A stretch of 56,728 nt of DNA from positions 1 to 56,728 of the forward strand of contig DDBV01000026.1 of NCBI GenBank assembly GCA_002335145.1. Direction: 5' to 3'. Below, piece after piece: positions 29,406 to 39,586 of this stretch (within the stretch, counting starts at the first letter, position 1; every line of letters begins with the position of its first letter). The notes below the pieces were generated by a model, which had not been told where the DNA came from, searched no databases, and saw only the letters and a list, made by a program, of their open reading frames with translations. The DNA comes from Patescibacteria group bacterium UBA2023. GTDB lineage: Bacteria; Patescibacteriota; Gracilibacteria; BD1-5; UBA2023. Made by a program: the position numbers and the translations under genes.

Positions 29406-30378
29406 CCGGCACATCGACAAGTCTCTGCATATCATCCCACATCCTCGCCCGATAGGTAACGGGGATGTTTTTTGTCGGATGGAGAAACGACAACTCGGCC
29501 GCGTGCAACATGTGTCGCGATATGCCAAATTGCCTCTTTGCATAGCCATTTTCACTCACTCTACCATAGCGCGTATCTCCGAGGATCGGACAGCCAATGG
29601 ATGCGAGGTGCGCGCGAATCTGGTGCATACGCCCCGTCTCTGGCTTGCACTCCACCAGAGCATACCGTCCCTGAATGTCTGTCGCAATCGTCCGGTAGCG
29701 CGTACGGGCGATCTGACCGTCTTCATCAGCATGCATCTTCGCTCCCGAAGCGGAGTCCGATCGGGAGAGGCGTTCGTCGATCGTACCAGCTGCGGGATTT
29801 GGCGCGGCGACCGTCACCGCGAGGTATTTCTTGGACATCGTCCGATCCCGGAATGCCTTGGTAAGCTTATCGAGTACCGGCTTCGTTTTGGCGATCACCA
29901 CAATACCCGAAGTCTCACGATCGATTCTATGCGCGAGCGATGGGCGAAACGTAAGAGATGATCGCTTTGCTTCGGCGCAATAATCTTGCACCAACTCAAT
30001 AAGGGAAGCCTCGGTCGATTTATGGTCACCCGGATGCACGGCGATTCCCGCGGGTTTGTTCACCACAAGCATTCCTCCATCCTCGTACACGATCCACCGC
30101 TTATCGAGTCGAGCATCGGATCTCGTGGACAACTTCTTCGGCTCGGTCCGCCGCAGTTCCGCGTAGTCAGTATCCGGAAGGGCGATGTCCACCGTCATTC
30201 CGGGTTCGAGCCGGAGTTTTTTGTCGGGAGCGGGCTTGCCATCCACACGCACGCGCTTCTTTCGCACGAGCGAATAAATAAGTCCAAGCGCGGCGTTCGG
30301 CAGGAGTTTCTTGAGGAACTTTTCGAGCGTTTGATTGGCATCGTTCTCAGAGAGGACGATGGTTTGGAATGTCGGCAT
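29389..30378 (-). CDS. RluA-family pseudouridine synthase
   Basis: This enzyme isomerises uridine to pseudouridine in rRNA or tRNA. The 329-residue protein has an N-terminal S4 RNA-binding domain (SLVRKKRVRVDGKPAPD), the catalytic HRIDRETSGIVVIAK motif with its Asp, and GRMHQIRAHLASIGCPILGD, the RluA/C/D signature. ATG 30378 is used because it gives a normal S4 start; the frame is open to 30426. The exact target base is unknown. It is the last gene of a minus-strand unit that begins with prepilin genes. Confidence 0.92.
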   Translation of the reverse strand: MPTFQTIVLSENDANQTLEKFLKKLLPNAALGLIYSLVRKKRVRVDGKPAPDKKLRLEPGMTVDIALPDTDYAELRRTEPKKLSTRSDARLDKRWIVYEDGGMLVVNKPAGIAVHPGDHKSTEASLIELVQDYCAEAKRSSLTFRPSLAHRIDRETSGIVVIAKTKPVLDKLTKAFRDRTMSKKYLAVTVAAPNPAAGTIDERLSRSDSASGAKMHADEDGQIARTRYRTIATDIQGRYALVECKPETGRMHQIRAHLASIGCPILGDTRYGRVSENGYAKRQFGISRHMLHAAELSFLHPTKNIPVTYRARMWDDMQRLVDVPATLSA

Positions 30379-30397
30379 ATCGTGAATACTGGAGTGA

Positions 30398-30763
30398 TTA
30401 GACGATCGCGAACCTCCCAGGTCCACAGATCGTGAAGGTCTCGTAGTGCTCAGACGTATCTCGCAACACGAGCGTACGGTCGTGCTCTATTGTGAATTCG
30501 AGCGCATCGTCCGAAGTACGTACCGCGGCGATCCGTCGGCCTATGAGGGTGGGGAGCAGCGTGCGCGCCCGCATGTCGTCCCAGTCGGTCGGGGATGATC
30601 CCGTCTCGCCTCGGATCGTGAGCGCGTAGCAGGCGAAGTCGGCCAGAGAAATCTCCCGATCCTCCGAGAGACCAATAATGACGGTGTACCGGCCGAACGT
30701 GATCCGCTCGATCTCCGCACCAACCAACCAGTTCGGGTCTCCGACATTTTCTATACCGTACAT
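30398..30763 (-). CDS. Hypothetical protein, 121 residues
   Basis: The product is a small all-beta-looking protein (IERITFGRYTVIIGLSE, ISLADFACYALTIRG, IAAVRTSDDALEFTIEHD) without signal peptide or membrane helix. The alternation of short strands suits a compact beta-barrel or sandwich, but I do not recognise the family. It starts 4 bases after the PilX-like gene and is followed after 20 bases by the pseudouridine synthase, so it is part of the pilin operon. Confidence 0.7.
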   Translation of the reverse strand: MYGIENVGDPNWLVGAEIERITFGRYTVIIGLSEDREISLADFACYALTIRGETGSSPTDWDDMRARTLLPTLIGRRIAAVRTSDDALEFTIEHDRTLVLRDTSEHYETFTICGPGRFAIV

Positions 30764-30766
30764 CTG

Positions 30767-31675
30767 TTACTTGAATATCGTGAAGTTCACCGATGTATTT
30801 GTGGCGAATTGTTCGACCTGTCGGGAGGTAGAACGTGCGTAGCCCTGGTAGTACCCACGGGTCGTGATTGTCGCGAATTGCTCGGCAATCGGGGCACTTA
30901 GTCCCGTGATGCGATACTCCAGGTATGGGGCTGTCCGGAGGATTCCAGTACCATCCGGATCGATCTGGAGCGTCCGATTGAGCGAGAATTTCAGGAAGCA
31001 CGGGGTCGCTGGTGCACAGTTGCCGAGTCCGTTAGTTGTGGACGGGGTATTGGAGTAGAATGCCGTGAGTGTCGCGGTCATTCCTGTGCCGTAGAGTCCC
31101 GATTTTGCTCCGAGCGCGATCTCGGAAGCATTAATATCATCGACTGTTATGTAGCCCCCTGCATCCGAGACGATGGTTTTTCCTTCACCCGAGAGCATCC
31201 ATGTGATCATCGATGTGGTTCCTGTGCCCGAGAGTTGGGTGGTATCGGCTCATGATCCGGTCACATCGGGAATACGGAAGTCTATCCGCAACGCGTCGAA
31301 GTCGAGATCAGCTCGATCGATCCGCAGCTCCACGGGGTCGTACTTGCCGAGACGATTCCAATCGGCATCGAAATCGCTCGTCCCTCCTCCCGGCGTTGGG
31401 ATGACTGTGCTGATAGCGGCAATACCAAAAGACGATCCGGATGCTGTCGTGGAGCCGGACATATTGGCACGTTCGTAGGAAGGATTGTCACGCGACATCT
31501 CAAAGAGTGCCTGCTCCATGGCGGAACGCGCTTCATAGTATGCGCCGTTTGCGTTGGTGATACCCTGGACCGAGCGGATCGGTGGCATTACGGCATCGAG
31601 CAGGTAGATTCCCGCCGTACTAATGAGTCCGGTCAGGATCATGGTGATGATGAGGATATTTCCCTGTTTTCGCAT
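30767..31675 (-). CDS. PilX-like pilus-associated protein
   Basis: The 302-residue product starts MRKQGNILIITMIL, a short basic end followed by one hydrophobic helix, and then an EARSAMEQALFEMSRD helix. This is the layout of PilX/GspK-like minor pilus components, although the canonical Gly-Phe leader motif is not obvious. The rest is Ser/Thr/Gly-rich with two cysteines (GNCAPATPC). One TGA (31250-31252) gives the Gly of VTGSGADTTQ. It lies between a prepilin gene (TAG 5 bases before its ATG) and a hypothetical gene. Confidence 0.75.
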
Positions 31676-31679
31676 ACGC

Positions 31680-33005
31680 CTACTGGGTGAGATTGATGGT
31701 CGTGGAGACCCGAAGGAAAGGATCGGAAGTCTTTATGAGCTTCCGGCGTTCCCAGGAGTGGCCAATCGTAATGACGATCCCGACCGATTCAGCCGCTTTC
31801 ACATCGTCAGCATTCTCCCGCCATGCGAACTCCGCCTTCTTATTCGGAGTAATGAAGAACTCGATATCCCGGACATTCACGGTACTCGGGAACAGATCAA
31901 CCCACTCGGAGTCAAGTCCCGAAGCAACGTTGTTCGGATTCACACAATCATAGTCCTCATGGCAAAGCCAGGTATCGAGAAGCCCATCATAGAGACCGAC
32001 CGCCTGTCCTGTGGCGGAGTGAGTCTTTCCGAGATCCCGCCCCCTCATGCGTAGGATTTGAATATTCCCAATGCATCCGGCCCCACTTCCTGTGGCAAGA
32101 TCGCATGGGAGCATGAGATTGCCCGCGACCGCGGGGTCTCCCCGCACGATCCGCCGGAAGTAAATACGTTCCGGGGACGGTTTTGTTCGTATAAGGTAGA
32201 GCTCCTTGATGGCCGTCCCGCCAGTAAATACTGCGGGGCCGCGCCCGATAACTTCATCGTCATCATCGAACCGCACACTCCCATCGCAGTCTTCATCACC
32301 CGCCTGCGCTCCGGGGAATCCTCGGACGAAACAGTCGGTCGGGTCATCATCGGCGTTCGCATTGTAATCAACGAACTGTAGTTCGTATTCCCCGTAACGC
32401 TGGGGCGTATCGGCAGCCATGCAGCCATCATTCCCCATATTTACCCCGCCGGTAGAGCTACCACAGTAGTAGTGCCAATTTCCATAGCTCGATGATCCGA
32501 CGATCCCGCCAGAACCGTAATTGCCGAATCCCGTGAGATTCGCGTAGTGTCCGGCGTTCATGCTATACCCCATGGCCTTGCGATTGAAATACTCTTCGTA
32601 ATCAATCTGACCTCCGTCTTTCACGAGTGCTACAAGCGTCTCGATAGATTCGTAGACATCCTTATTGAGATCGATCTCCGCCTCCACTTGGTAGCGGAGT
32701 TTCGAGATCATGCCGAATCCATCAAATGCGGTAATAAGTACGATCGCGAAGAGTGTGATCGAGACGATCACCTCTATGAGCGTAAATCCTCATCGAGGAG
32801 AACGCGACTCCGGCACGGAATCTTCGCGGAAGCTCTTCTCCCGGTAAAACACATAGCGAATGAAGGTGGCAATACTCCGCCCCATCTTGATCGCAGTGGG
32901 CCTGCGCCAGAATTTTGCCGGCCCGGTCCTCAGCGCGAAATTCATACTCTCGAGCAGATGATTCGGAGGAATCGGCCCCGGATCGCGTCCAATCGCGGCG
33001 AGCAT
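31680..33005 (-). CDS. Prepilin-like protein with long N-terminal extension
   Basis: The core (from about residue 70) has the prepilin motif RGGFTLIEVIVSITLFAIVL, with the first Gly of RGG written TGA, followed by a large extracellular domain with several cysteines and Asp-rich stretches (ANADDDPTD, RFDDDDEV). It resembles a GspI/GspJ or PilV/PilW-type minor pilin. The frame remains open upstream without TAA or TAG as far as 33128. ATG 33005 was chosen since a minus-strand TATACT lies at 33066-33061. This leaves about 70 residues before the cleavage motif instead of the usual 5-30. A later start inside the frame, for example the GTG of VPESRSPRGG, is also possible. Confidence 0.75.
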
Positions 33006-33041
33006 GAGAAGTTTGAGGCTCTGGAAGACGCTCAAAACGAA

Positions 33042-33068
33042 TTGCAAACCGAGCGAAAACAGTATAAT
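33042..33068 (+). promoter_or_regulatory. Promoter of the four-helix membrane protein
   Basis: TTGCAA (33042-33047), 15 bases and TATAAT (33063-33068). The same -10 reads TATACT on the minus strand, so this is probably a divergent promoter for the pilin operon too. Confidence 0.6.
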
Positions 33069-33126
33069 GACCGTGTTTTCGCGTCGGACTCTCGCAGCGG
33101 GCACTTTCTCGGAATTTTTCTCGGAC

Positions 33127-33777
33127 ATGAGTTATACGGTCAATTCTCGCAATCGTCGATTCAAGCAGCGTTTCGCAACTACTGCGAACCGTCTTTCGTT
33201 CCATTTTTTCCACCTCTCGAACCCGAAGAAAATCATATTCATCGGGGCCGTATTCGCGATTGTAGGGCTTTTCGTTCCCTGGTTCTCCATGACTGGATCG
33301 GACTCGTCGACACTCTCCTACAACGCGTTTTCGATCCTCGCGGGATATATCGGATACATCATCGCGATCGGGGTCATTATACTCTTCTTTCTGTTACTGT
33401 CGAACAAAAACAAGCAGGCGGTAAAGTCTCGGATCGGCCTCGGATTCTCGGATAACGCGTGCCTCATCGGGATCGGAGCGATCATTCTCCTGCTGTCGTT
33501 TTCTACGTTCCAGAGCATCCGTGCCTACGGTATATTTCTCACGCAAATAGAGATTGGCCGGGCTGTGGTCTTCGAGATCATGGGAGGTATCCTCGTGATC
33601 GCCGGAACGTGGTGGAAATTCACACGCGAACGAGCCGAAGCGATGCGCGAAACCTACGTGGAAAACGCCGGGGCACGCGAAGGATCGCTCGAGGAGTACC
33701 GTGCAATCCTCGACCGCCTCCCCGCTGATACCGTAAAACAACGATCAGAGGAGGCGAATATGTCTCTTCCGTTCTAG
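33127..33777 (+). CDS. Four-helix membrane protein
   Basis: The 216-residue product has four hydrophobic segments (about residues 35-55, 72-92, 110-130, 143-163) and a charged C-terminal tail (ETYVENAGAREGSLEEYRAIL). I do not recognise the family. The start at 33127 gives a basic cytoplasmic N-terminus of ordinary length; ATG 33067 lies too close to the -10. The next gene's ATG directly abuts its TAG, so the two are co-transcribed. Confidence 0.75.
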   Translation: MSYTVNSRNRRFKQRFATTANRLSFHFFHLSNPKKIIFIGAVFAIVGLFVPWFSMTGSDSSTLSYNAFSILAGYIGYIIAIGVIILFFLLLSNKNKQAVKSRIGLGFSDNACLIGIGAIILLLSFSTFQSIRAYGIFLTQIEIGRAVVFEIMGGILVIAGTWWKFTRERAEAMRETYVENAGAREGSLEEYRAILDRLPADTVKQRSEEANMSLPF

Positions 33778-34335
33778 ATGGAGACGGAGTCATTCATGAC
33801 CGACGTGCTTGATGCCTGTCGGAGCTCCGATGTGCCGGCCATCTCGTGCGAAACGGGAGATTTTCTCGCCGGACTCGTGCGTGGGCACGGATCTCGCGAT
33901 ACCCTGGAAATCGGCACCGCCCATGGATACTCCACTCTCCGACTCGCCCACGCCATAGGGGAAAACGGGAGAATTCTGACGATAGAATTTAGTCGTCCAT
34001 CGTACGAGGCAGCCCGGGAATACTTCGCCCGCTCCGGCCTAAGCGGGAGGATCGAAGCCGTATTTGCAGATGCGCTCGTCCATCTGCAAGCAATGCCCAC
34101 AAACCGGACGTTCGACTCGGTATTCGTCGATGGGGAAAAACGCCGGACCGTGGAGTTCCTCGATGCGGTCTGGCCACGGATTCGCCCGGGAGGATGGATC
34201 GCCGTGGATGACGCGATCAAATTTCGATGGAAGATGGACGGACTCGATGGATGGCTCGCAAATCATGCCTGCGAATACTGCACCGTCCGAACGGATCCGG
34301 ATGACGGCGTACTAGTGATATTCCCGAAGAAATAA
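33778..34335 (+). CDS. SAM-dependent O-methyltransferase-like protein
   Basis: This 185-residue class I methyltransferase resembles the O-methyltransferase family 3 (catechol/caffeoyl-CoA type). TLEIGTAHGYSTLRLAHA is the SAM-binding motif I, ILTIEFSRPSYEAAREYF supplies the acidic ribose-binding residue, FDSVFVDGEKR is motif IV and RPGGWIAVDDAI follows. The acceptor is unknown. ATG 33778 directly follows the TAG of the membrane protein gene. No TGA is used. Confidence 0.88.
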   Translation: METESFMTDVLDACRSSDVPAISCETGDFLAGLVRGHGSRDTLEIGTAHGYSTLRLAHAIGENGRILTIEFSRPSYEAAREYFARSGLSGRIEAVFADALVHLQAMPTNRTFDSVFVDGEKRRTVEFLDAVWPRIRPGGWIAVDDAIKFRWKMDGLDGWLANHACEYCTVRTDPDDGVLVIFPKK

Positions 34336-34346
34336 TCCCAAGAACA

Positions 34347-34373
34347 AAAAAACGTCCCTGAAGACGTTTTTTG
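34347..34373. terminator. Bidirectional terminator between methyltransferase and gmd
   Basis: AAAAAACGTC and its partner GACGTTTTTT form a 10-base-pair stem. A and T runs suit both converging genes. Confidence 0.85.
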
Positions 34374-34411
34374 AAAGACGATGATTCTGGAAAGGAAGAC
34401 CATGCCGTGAA

Positions 34412-35485
<1,074 letters not shown>

Positions 35486-36250
35486 CTAAGATACCTTGGA
35501 TGAGTTGTCGAAACGAAGCAGGTGATCAGTGTCGGCAGACTTCTCGCCATTGGACTCAGACACATCGAGCGAGGGAGGAGTATCATTCGTCTCTGATCTA
35601 TCCACAGCGACAGGCGCGAGGTCGAGCGAGGGAGGAGCTGATGTCTCTGGATCGACAGAAGTGAGTAGAGGCGAAGAGACTTGGGTGGCCAAGGGTGGTG
35701 ACATTTGGGTAGACAAGTCCGATACGAAAGCCCGGGGCTTGCCACAGTGAGGACAGTGCTTGACGGTCGTCCGTCCCTCTCGTATACGCTCGCCGCAAGC
35801 AGTACACTCCGTAGTACACTCGAATCCACATGCCGGACAGTATCGGAATCGCTCTTCGACGATGTATGAACACTTCGGACACGAATGGACCGATGGATGA
35901 ATCAATGCCTCGTCATCCTCGTCGTATTCTTCGTAGTACGACCGCTCGAAGAGCGTGCTCGCCGGACGAATAAGAAGATAGATTGGTAGACCGAAGAGCG
36001 GCGTAAGTGCGATGACAAGAAGGATCGAGAAAACCTGGAGGAGAATGCTCGTGGTACGGTTGGTAATATCCTTGATAACCCAAATGACGAATGCCGCCCA
36101 AATGACGAACGCGTAGATGATGACCATCCGAATGATCGAATCCACGGACAAGTCCGTAAAGAATGATTCGTAGAGCGAGACCGCCGAGCCGAAGAACGAC
36201 TGGCTCGCGCCCGAGACAAATTCGATGACGGCACGGAGGGAATCTTGCAT
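35486..36250 (-). CDS. Membrane protein with double zinc ribbon
   Basis: The 254-residue product has two transmembrane helices (about residues 38-60 and 70-95), then two zinc-ribbon units (CPKC...CPAC and CTAC...CPHC, about 123-168) and a disordered Ser/Pro/Asp tail. The function is unknown. It starts directly after trmD and is probably co-transcribed with it. Its stop lies within the near-palindrome AGGTATC TTA GATACCT (about 35482-35498). No TGA codons. Confidence 0.75.
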   Translation of the reverse strand: MQDSLRAVIEFVSGASQSFFGSAVSLYESFFTDLSVDSIIRMVIIYAFVIWAAFVIWVIKDITNRTTSILLQVFSILLVIALTPLFGLPIYLLIRPASTLFERSYYEEYDEDDEALIHPSVHSCPKCSYIVEERFRYCPACGFECTTECTACGERIREGRTTVKHCPHCGKPRAFVSDLSTQMSPPLATQVSSPLLTSVDPETSAPPSLDLAPVAVDRSETNDTPPSLDVSESNGEKSADTDHLLRFDNSSKVS

Positions 36251-36253
36251 GGT

Positions 36254-36904
36254 TTATCGCAGGTTATCTCGACGGTATCGTTCGATCTCTTTGTGGTGGC
36301 CACCCAGTAGAACCTCCGGAACCGAGAGGCCACGATAGCTCTCCGGACGGGTGTAGTGGGGATATTCGCGACGGCGATCGAGCGTGGCGGAGTAGGATTC
36401 CTCATGAATGCTCTCGGCCTTGATGACGCCCGGCAGGAGCCGTACGATTCCATCGATCATGGTGAGAGCTGGGAGCTCGCCGCCAGAGAGGACATATTCC
36501 CCCACGGATACGACTTCGATGTCGTGGAGTGCTATGATACGCTCATCGAATCCCTCATAGTGGCCGCATACCACTATATGGTCCCGACCGTCTTTTGCAA
36601 ACGTTTCGAGCCGCGCCTGCCGGAGAGTTTCGCCGTGCGGTGCCATGAGGATAATGGGGATCGGCGCATCGTAGTTTGATTGTATTGCCGAAAGGCACCG
36701 ATCGAGCGGCCCGACCGAGAGCACGGTCCCAGCTCCGCCGCCGTACGGTCGGTCGTCTACCCGCCTGGTGCGGTTGTCGGAATAGTCCGCGAGCTGGTGG
36801 AGCGTATAGGAAAACGCTCCCTTCTCCCCCGCGATCCGCATGATGCTGGTAGAGAGATACGGCGCGCAAACCTCGGGAAAAAGCGTAATAATGTGAAAGT
36901 GCAT
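36254..36904 (-). CDS. trmD: tRNA (guanine-N1)-methyltransferase TrmD
   Basis: TrmD methylates G37 of tRNAs that have G at position 36, preventing frameshifts. The 216-residue product has HIITLFPEVCAPYLSTSI, RRVDDRPYGGGAGTVL, VVCGHYEGFDERI, EVVSVGEYVLSGGELPAL and the GVIKAESIHEESYS segment, a nearly complete SPOUT-class TrmD. It is slightly short at the C-terminus (usual 230-250) but has the core. No rimM or rpsP is next to it, unlike many bacteria. An AATAAT -10-like box precedes it. Confidence 0.96.
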   Translation of the reverse strand: MHFHIITLFPEVCAPYLSTSIMRIAGEKGAFSYTLHQLADYSDNRTRRVDDRPYGGGAGTVLSVGPLDRCLSAIQSNYDAPIPIILMAPHGETLRQARLETFAKDGRDHIVVCGHYEGFDERIIALHDIEVVSVGEYVLSGGELPALTMIDGIVRLLPGVIKAESIHEESYSATLDRRREYPHYTRPESYRGLSVPEVLLGGHHKEIERYRRDNLR

Positions 36905-37183
36905 GAGTCTATTATTCTTTGTCTTCTGTAGACTCTGCAGGAGACACTTCTACAGATCGAAGCGGGGTTCAGTTCTTGCACAGCACTCCTGCATCATTTC
37001 GTCTATACTCGACCCTCTGTCGTGGGACATCCATCGATGAAGATGCAACCAGTTGCCGTGTTAATTTCGCGACGGCCGGGGGGATAGAGCGGTGAGCATC
37101 TTTTCAAGTACCGTGAGCATCTTTCGCTATATCTGATTCTAATTGAAGGTATGTGCGTGCCATATGAAACTGATAAAAGAAAT

Positions 37184-37942
37184 GGCTCTAGACCAGAAGA
37201 TTATTTCTTCCGATAGAAATTACGGAGCATTTTAAGAAGTTCTTCCTCAAGTTCAAAAGATTCTTTCCCGTAACGCCACTCACACTCTTTCAGGTGCAAG
37301 TGAAAGTTGACCTTTACTCCATTGAATTTGTTCAATCTTCGCTTCGTGAAGCTCCAGAAGTTCTCGATCCCGTTGATATGAATCCCGTTTCCGAGGGAAA
37401 ACTCGCTTTCACCGTGGTTGACCCGGAAATGCTTGTCGAGTCCGACATCTACGAGACCGTCATACCCTTTCCATCAGTCCGAATAGAGAACGGAATCCTC
37501 CAAACTGACTTTCCCTTGGATGATCGGACGGAGCGTCGCAGCTTTGCAGTTCGGGATGATTTCCGTGTAGATTTCAACTTTCCCATTCTCATCCTTTCTC
37601 TTTATCAAGCCGAACACCGGCTGCTTTAACGTTCATCTTCCGCGTTTCAGCTTCCCAGCAAACCCGCGCTTCCGTTTCGCTCCGAAGTAGCTCTCGTCAA
37701 CTTCGATCTCGCCGCCTATTTTCTCTTGGAAGGCTTTTACCCGTTGGGCATACACAACTTTCCGGAAAATTCAGAAGTACCGGTTGGCGGTCTTTCGGTT
37801 ATATCCCAAGAGTTCCCCCGTTTTCGTCGCGTCAATGTCTACGCAAAAGCACTTGATAATTTTTTGAGTTCGTGAAGCGTGATTTTGCTGTATGGGATCA
37901 TAAGAAGAGAGTGTAATTATTTCTCTCTTCTGGTCTAGAGCC
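37184..37942 (-). mobile_element. IS1595-family insertion sequence, complete
   Basis: The 759-base element is bounded by 17-base perfect terminal inverted repeats, GGCTCTAGACCAGAAGA at 37184-37200 and its complement at 37926-37942. The 7-base sequence AAGAAAT lies directly outside both ends and is probably part of the 8-base target duplication usual for the family. It has inserted just after the stop of the gene at 37953-38411 and carries one transposase gene. About 280 bases on its trmD side hold no supported gene. Confidence 0.92.
37201..37901 (-). CDS. IS1595-family (IS1016-like) transposase, with -1 frameshift
   Basis: This DDE-type transposase shows VDESYFGAKRKRG, RGRGTLKQPVFGLIKR, YSDGWKGYDGLVD, HFRVNHGE and HINGIENFWSFTKRR, typical of ISXO2/IS1016 transposases. 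Three glycines are TGA (37771-37773, 37633-37635, 37474-37476), two of them in GRG and SDGW motifs where Gly is common, so the element is adapted to code 25. The natural start MIPYSKITLHELKK (ATG 37901) lies in a different frame from the rest; the frames meet at an A6 tract (37860-37865). A -1 slip there joins them. This could be programmed frameshifting or a recent mutation. Confidence 0.85.
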
Positions 37943-37952
37943 AAGAAATATG

Positions 37953-38411
37953 TTATCCGATACCGAGAACGATCTCCTCCGCGAGCCGCCGGAACCGCCT
38001 GCGACTCTCGTGGTCGAGTGGTACATCGGCGTACTGGCTTGCGGTATACATCTCCTCGAGCTTGCGAATACGATCGTCATCGAGCATCGCGGTGATCTCG
38101 CGTCCCGTCCGCGTACTGTAGGGTACATGTGGACGAATCCGATCGAGATAGTGCCGGGCGAGCGTGTGGGTGAGAGCGGCGAAATCATCGGATTCCAGCG
38201 GTACAGCCGCCATCTCAGCGAGCATCTCGGCACGAATATCGGATACGGGCACGATATCGGGAGCTTCGAGCGGTACTGGCCTCCATCGAGAAAGTGCGTA
38301 CGAAAAAGCTGCTATCGAGATGGTGAATGCCATGATCGCGAGAACCAGAAACTCCGGCGCAAGACCGAGCATCGGAGGGAGGAATTCCTTGAAAGGATGA
38401 ATGTCGTCCAT
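37953..38411 (-). CDS. Single-helix membrane protein of unknown function
   Basis: The 152-residue product has one transmembrane helix (PEFLVLAIMAFTISIAAF, about residues 14-34), followed by a charged cytoplasmic domain with an Arg-rich C-terminus. It includes LARHYLDRIRPHVPYSTRTGREI, of unclear meaning. The family is not recognised. ATG 38411 is supported by a TACAAT box about 25 bases upstream. The IS1595 element begins 10 bases beyond its stop codon, and its original downstream neighbourhood is therefore lost. Confidence 0.65.
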   Translation of the reverse strand: MDDIHPFKEFLPPMLGLAPEFLVLAIMAFTISIAAFSYALSRWRPVPLEAPDIVPVSDIRAEMLAEMAAVPLESDDFAALTHTLARHYLDRIRPHVPYSTRTGREITAMLDDDRIRKLEEMYTASQYADVPLDHESRRRFRRLAEEIVLGIG

Positions 38412-38516
38412 AGGGTCGTTTGCTTGATTGTATCGGGATCCGAGAAAAAGTCGAGCCTCCTGTGCCTTAATCTTGAAGCCATAGGATGCCTGAACCCTAT
38501 TCTCAAACATACTCCT

Positions 38517-39215
38517 ATGAAGACCATCGGACTAATCGGCGGCATGAGTTTCGAATCCTCGGCCTCCTACTACCAGCGTATCAACGAACTCGTGAACGCG
38601 CGCCTGGGCGGCCTGCACTCGGCCGAGATCGTCATGTGGAGCTACGACTTCGACCGGATCGAGCGACTCCAGCAGGAGGGACGATGGGACGATGCCGCCG
38701 CGATCCTCGCCGATACCACGAAGCGGCTCGAGGCGGCCGGGGCCGAGGCGATCGGACTCTGTACCAACACCATGCACCTCTGCGCCCCGGCGATCGAAGC
38801 CGCCATATCGGTCCCGTTCATTCATATCGCCGATGCCACGGGCGAACGCGTGCGCGATGCGGGAGTCCGGCGGGTGGGGCTCCTCGGCACGAGATTCACG
38901 ATGGAAAAGGACTTCTACAAGGGCCGACTCGAATCGAGATACGGACTCGATGTGCTCGTACCGGACGAGGCGGACCGGGAGACCATCCACCGTATCATCT
39001 ACGACGAGCTCTGCGTGGGCACCATCCGCCCCGAATCGCGGGCGGAATACCGCCATGTTATAGCCAAACTTATCAATGGTGGAGCTGAGGTGATAATCCT
39101 GGGATGCACGGAAATATGACTCCTGGTAAATCAAGAAGACTCCCCGGTTCCTATCTTCGATACGACCGATATCCACGCGCAGGCACTCGCACAATACGCT
39201 CTCGCCTCGTGTTAA
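38517..39215 (+). CDS. Aspartate/glutamate racemase family protein
   Basis: The 232-residue product resembles the RacX/YgeA branch of the aspartate/glutamate racemases, which interconvert L- and D-amino acids, some for cell-wall use. It has IGLIGGMSFESSASYYQRIN at the start, GLCTNTMHLCAP with the first catalytic Cys and LGCTEIGLLV with the second. TGA encodes Gly in CTEIGLL, where relatives have Gly or small residues. The gene is divergent from the gene at 37953. The substrate is unproven. Confidence 0.92.
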
Positions 39216-39282
39216 TACGAAAAAAATTTGTTTCTCCGAGATACTGTCTATACTCGGAAAGATACCCTTTTATTTGCATTGT

Positions 39283-39570
39283 ATGCCACTCGAAAACCCT
39301 GGACACTCGCCAAACCCGACACCGAAAGAGTGAACGGGAGGTGGAACTGAAATCAAGAATATGGAGACCGCGAAAAATATGAATTGAAAAGCATTCACAG
39401 TTGGCCAGACTCTATTCATCGGCGATCTCGGATTCATCAAGTCAGAGAACGGATATGGGAGAATCCTCTCGCTCACGCAGTCAAAAAGCATTACGAAGGC
39501 GACAATCGAATTCGTAGATGCGGAAGATGGCAAGACCTATACTGCCTCTATCGACATAGACACACTCTAG
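39283..39570 (+). CDS. Small hypothetical protein, 95 residues
   Basis: The first 45 residues are Pro/Gly/Thr-rich and probably disordered; the rest is a compact beta-strand pattern (AFTVGQTLFIGDLGFIKS, GRILSLTQSKSIT, TIEFVDAEDGKTYTASI). Two TGA glycines occur (PKEGTGGG and MNGKAFTV). A TATACT (39249-39254) lies 28 bases upstream. The family is not recognised. It ends 17 bases from the convergent sufB. Confidence 0.7.
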
Positions 39571-39586
39571 AATCCGGATTGGCTCG

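Noticed and set aside
37294..37629. 111-codon plus-strand frame inside the insertion sequence
   Set aside because: It is antisense to the transposase, whose family motifs are clear on the minus strand.
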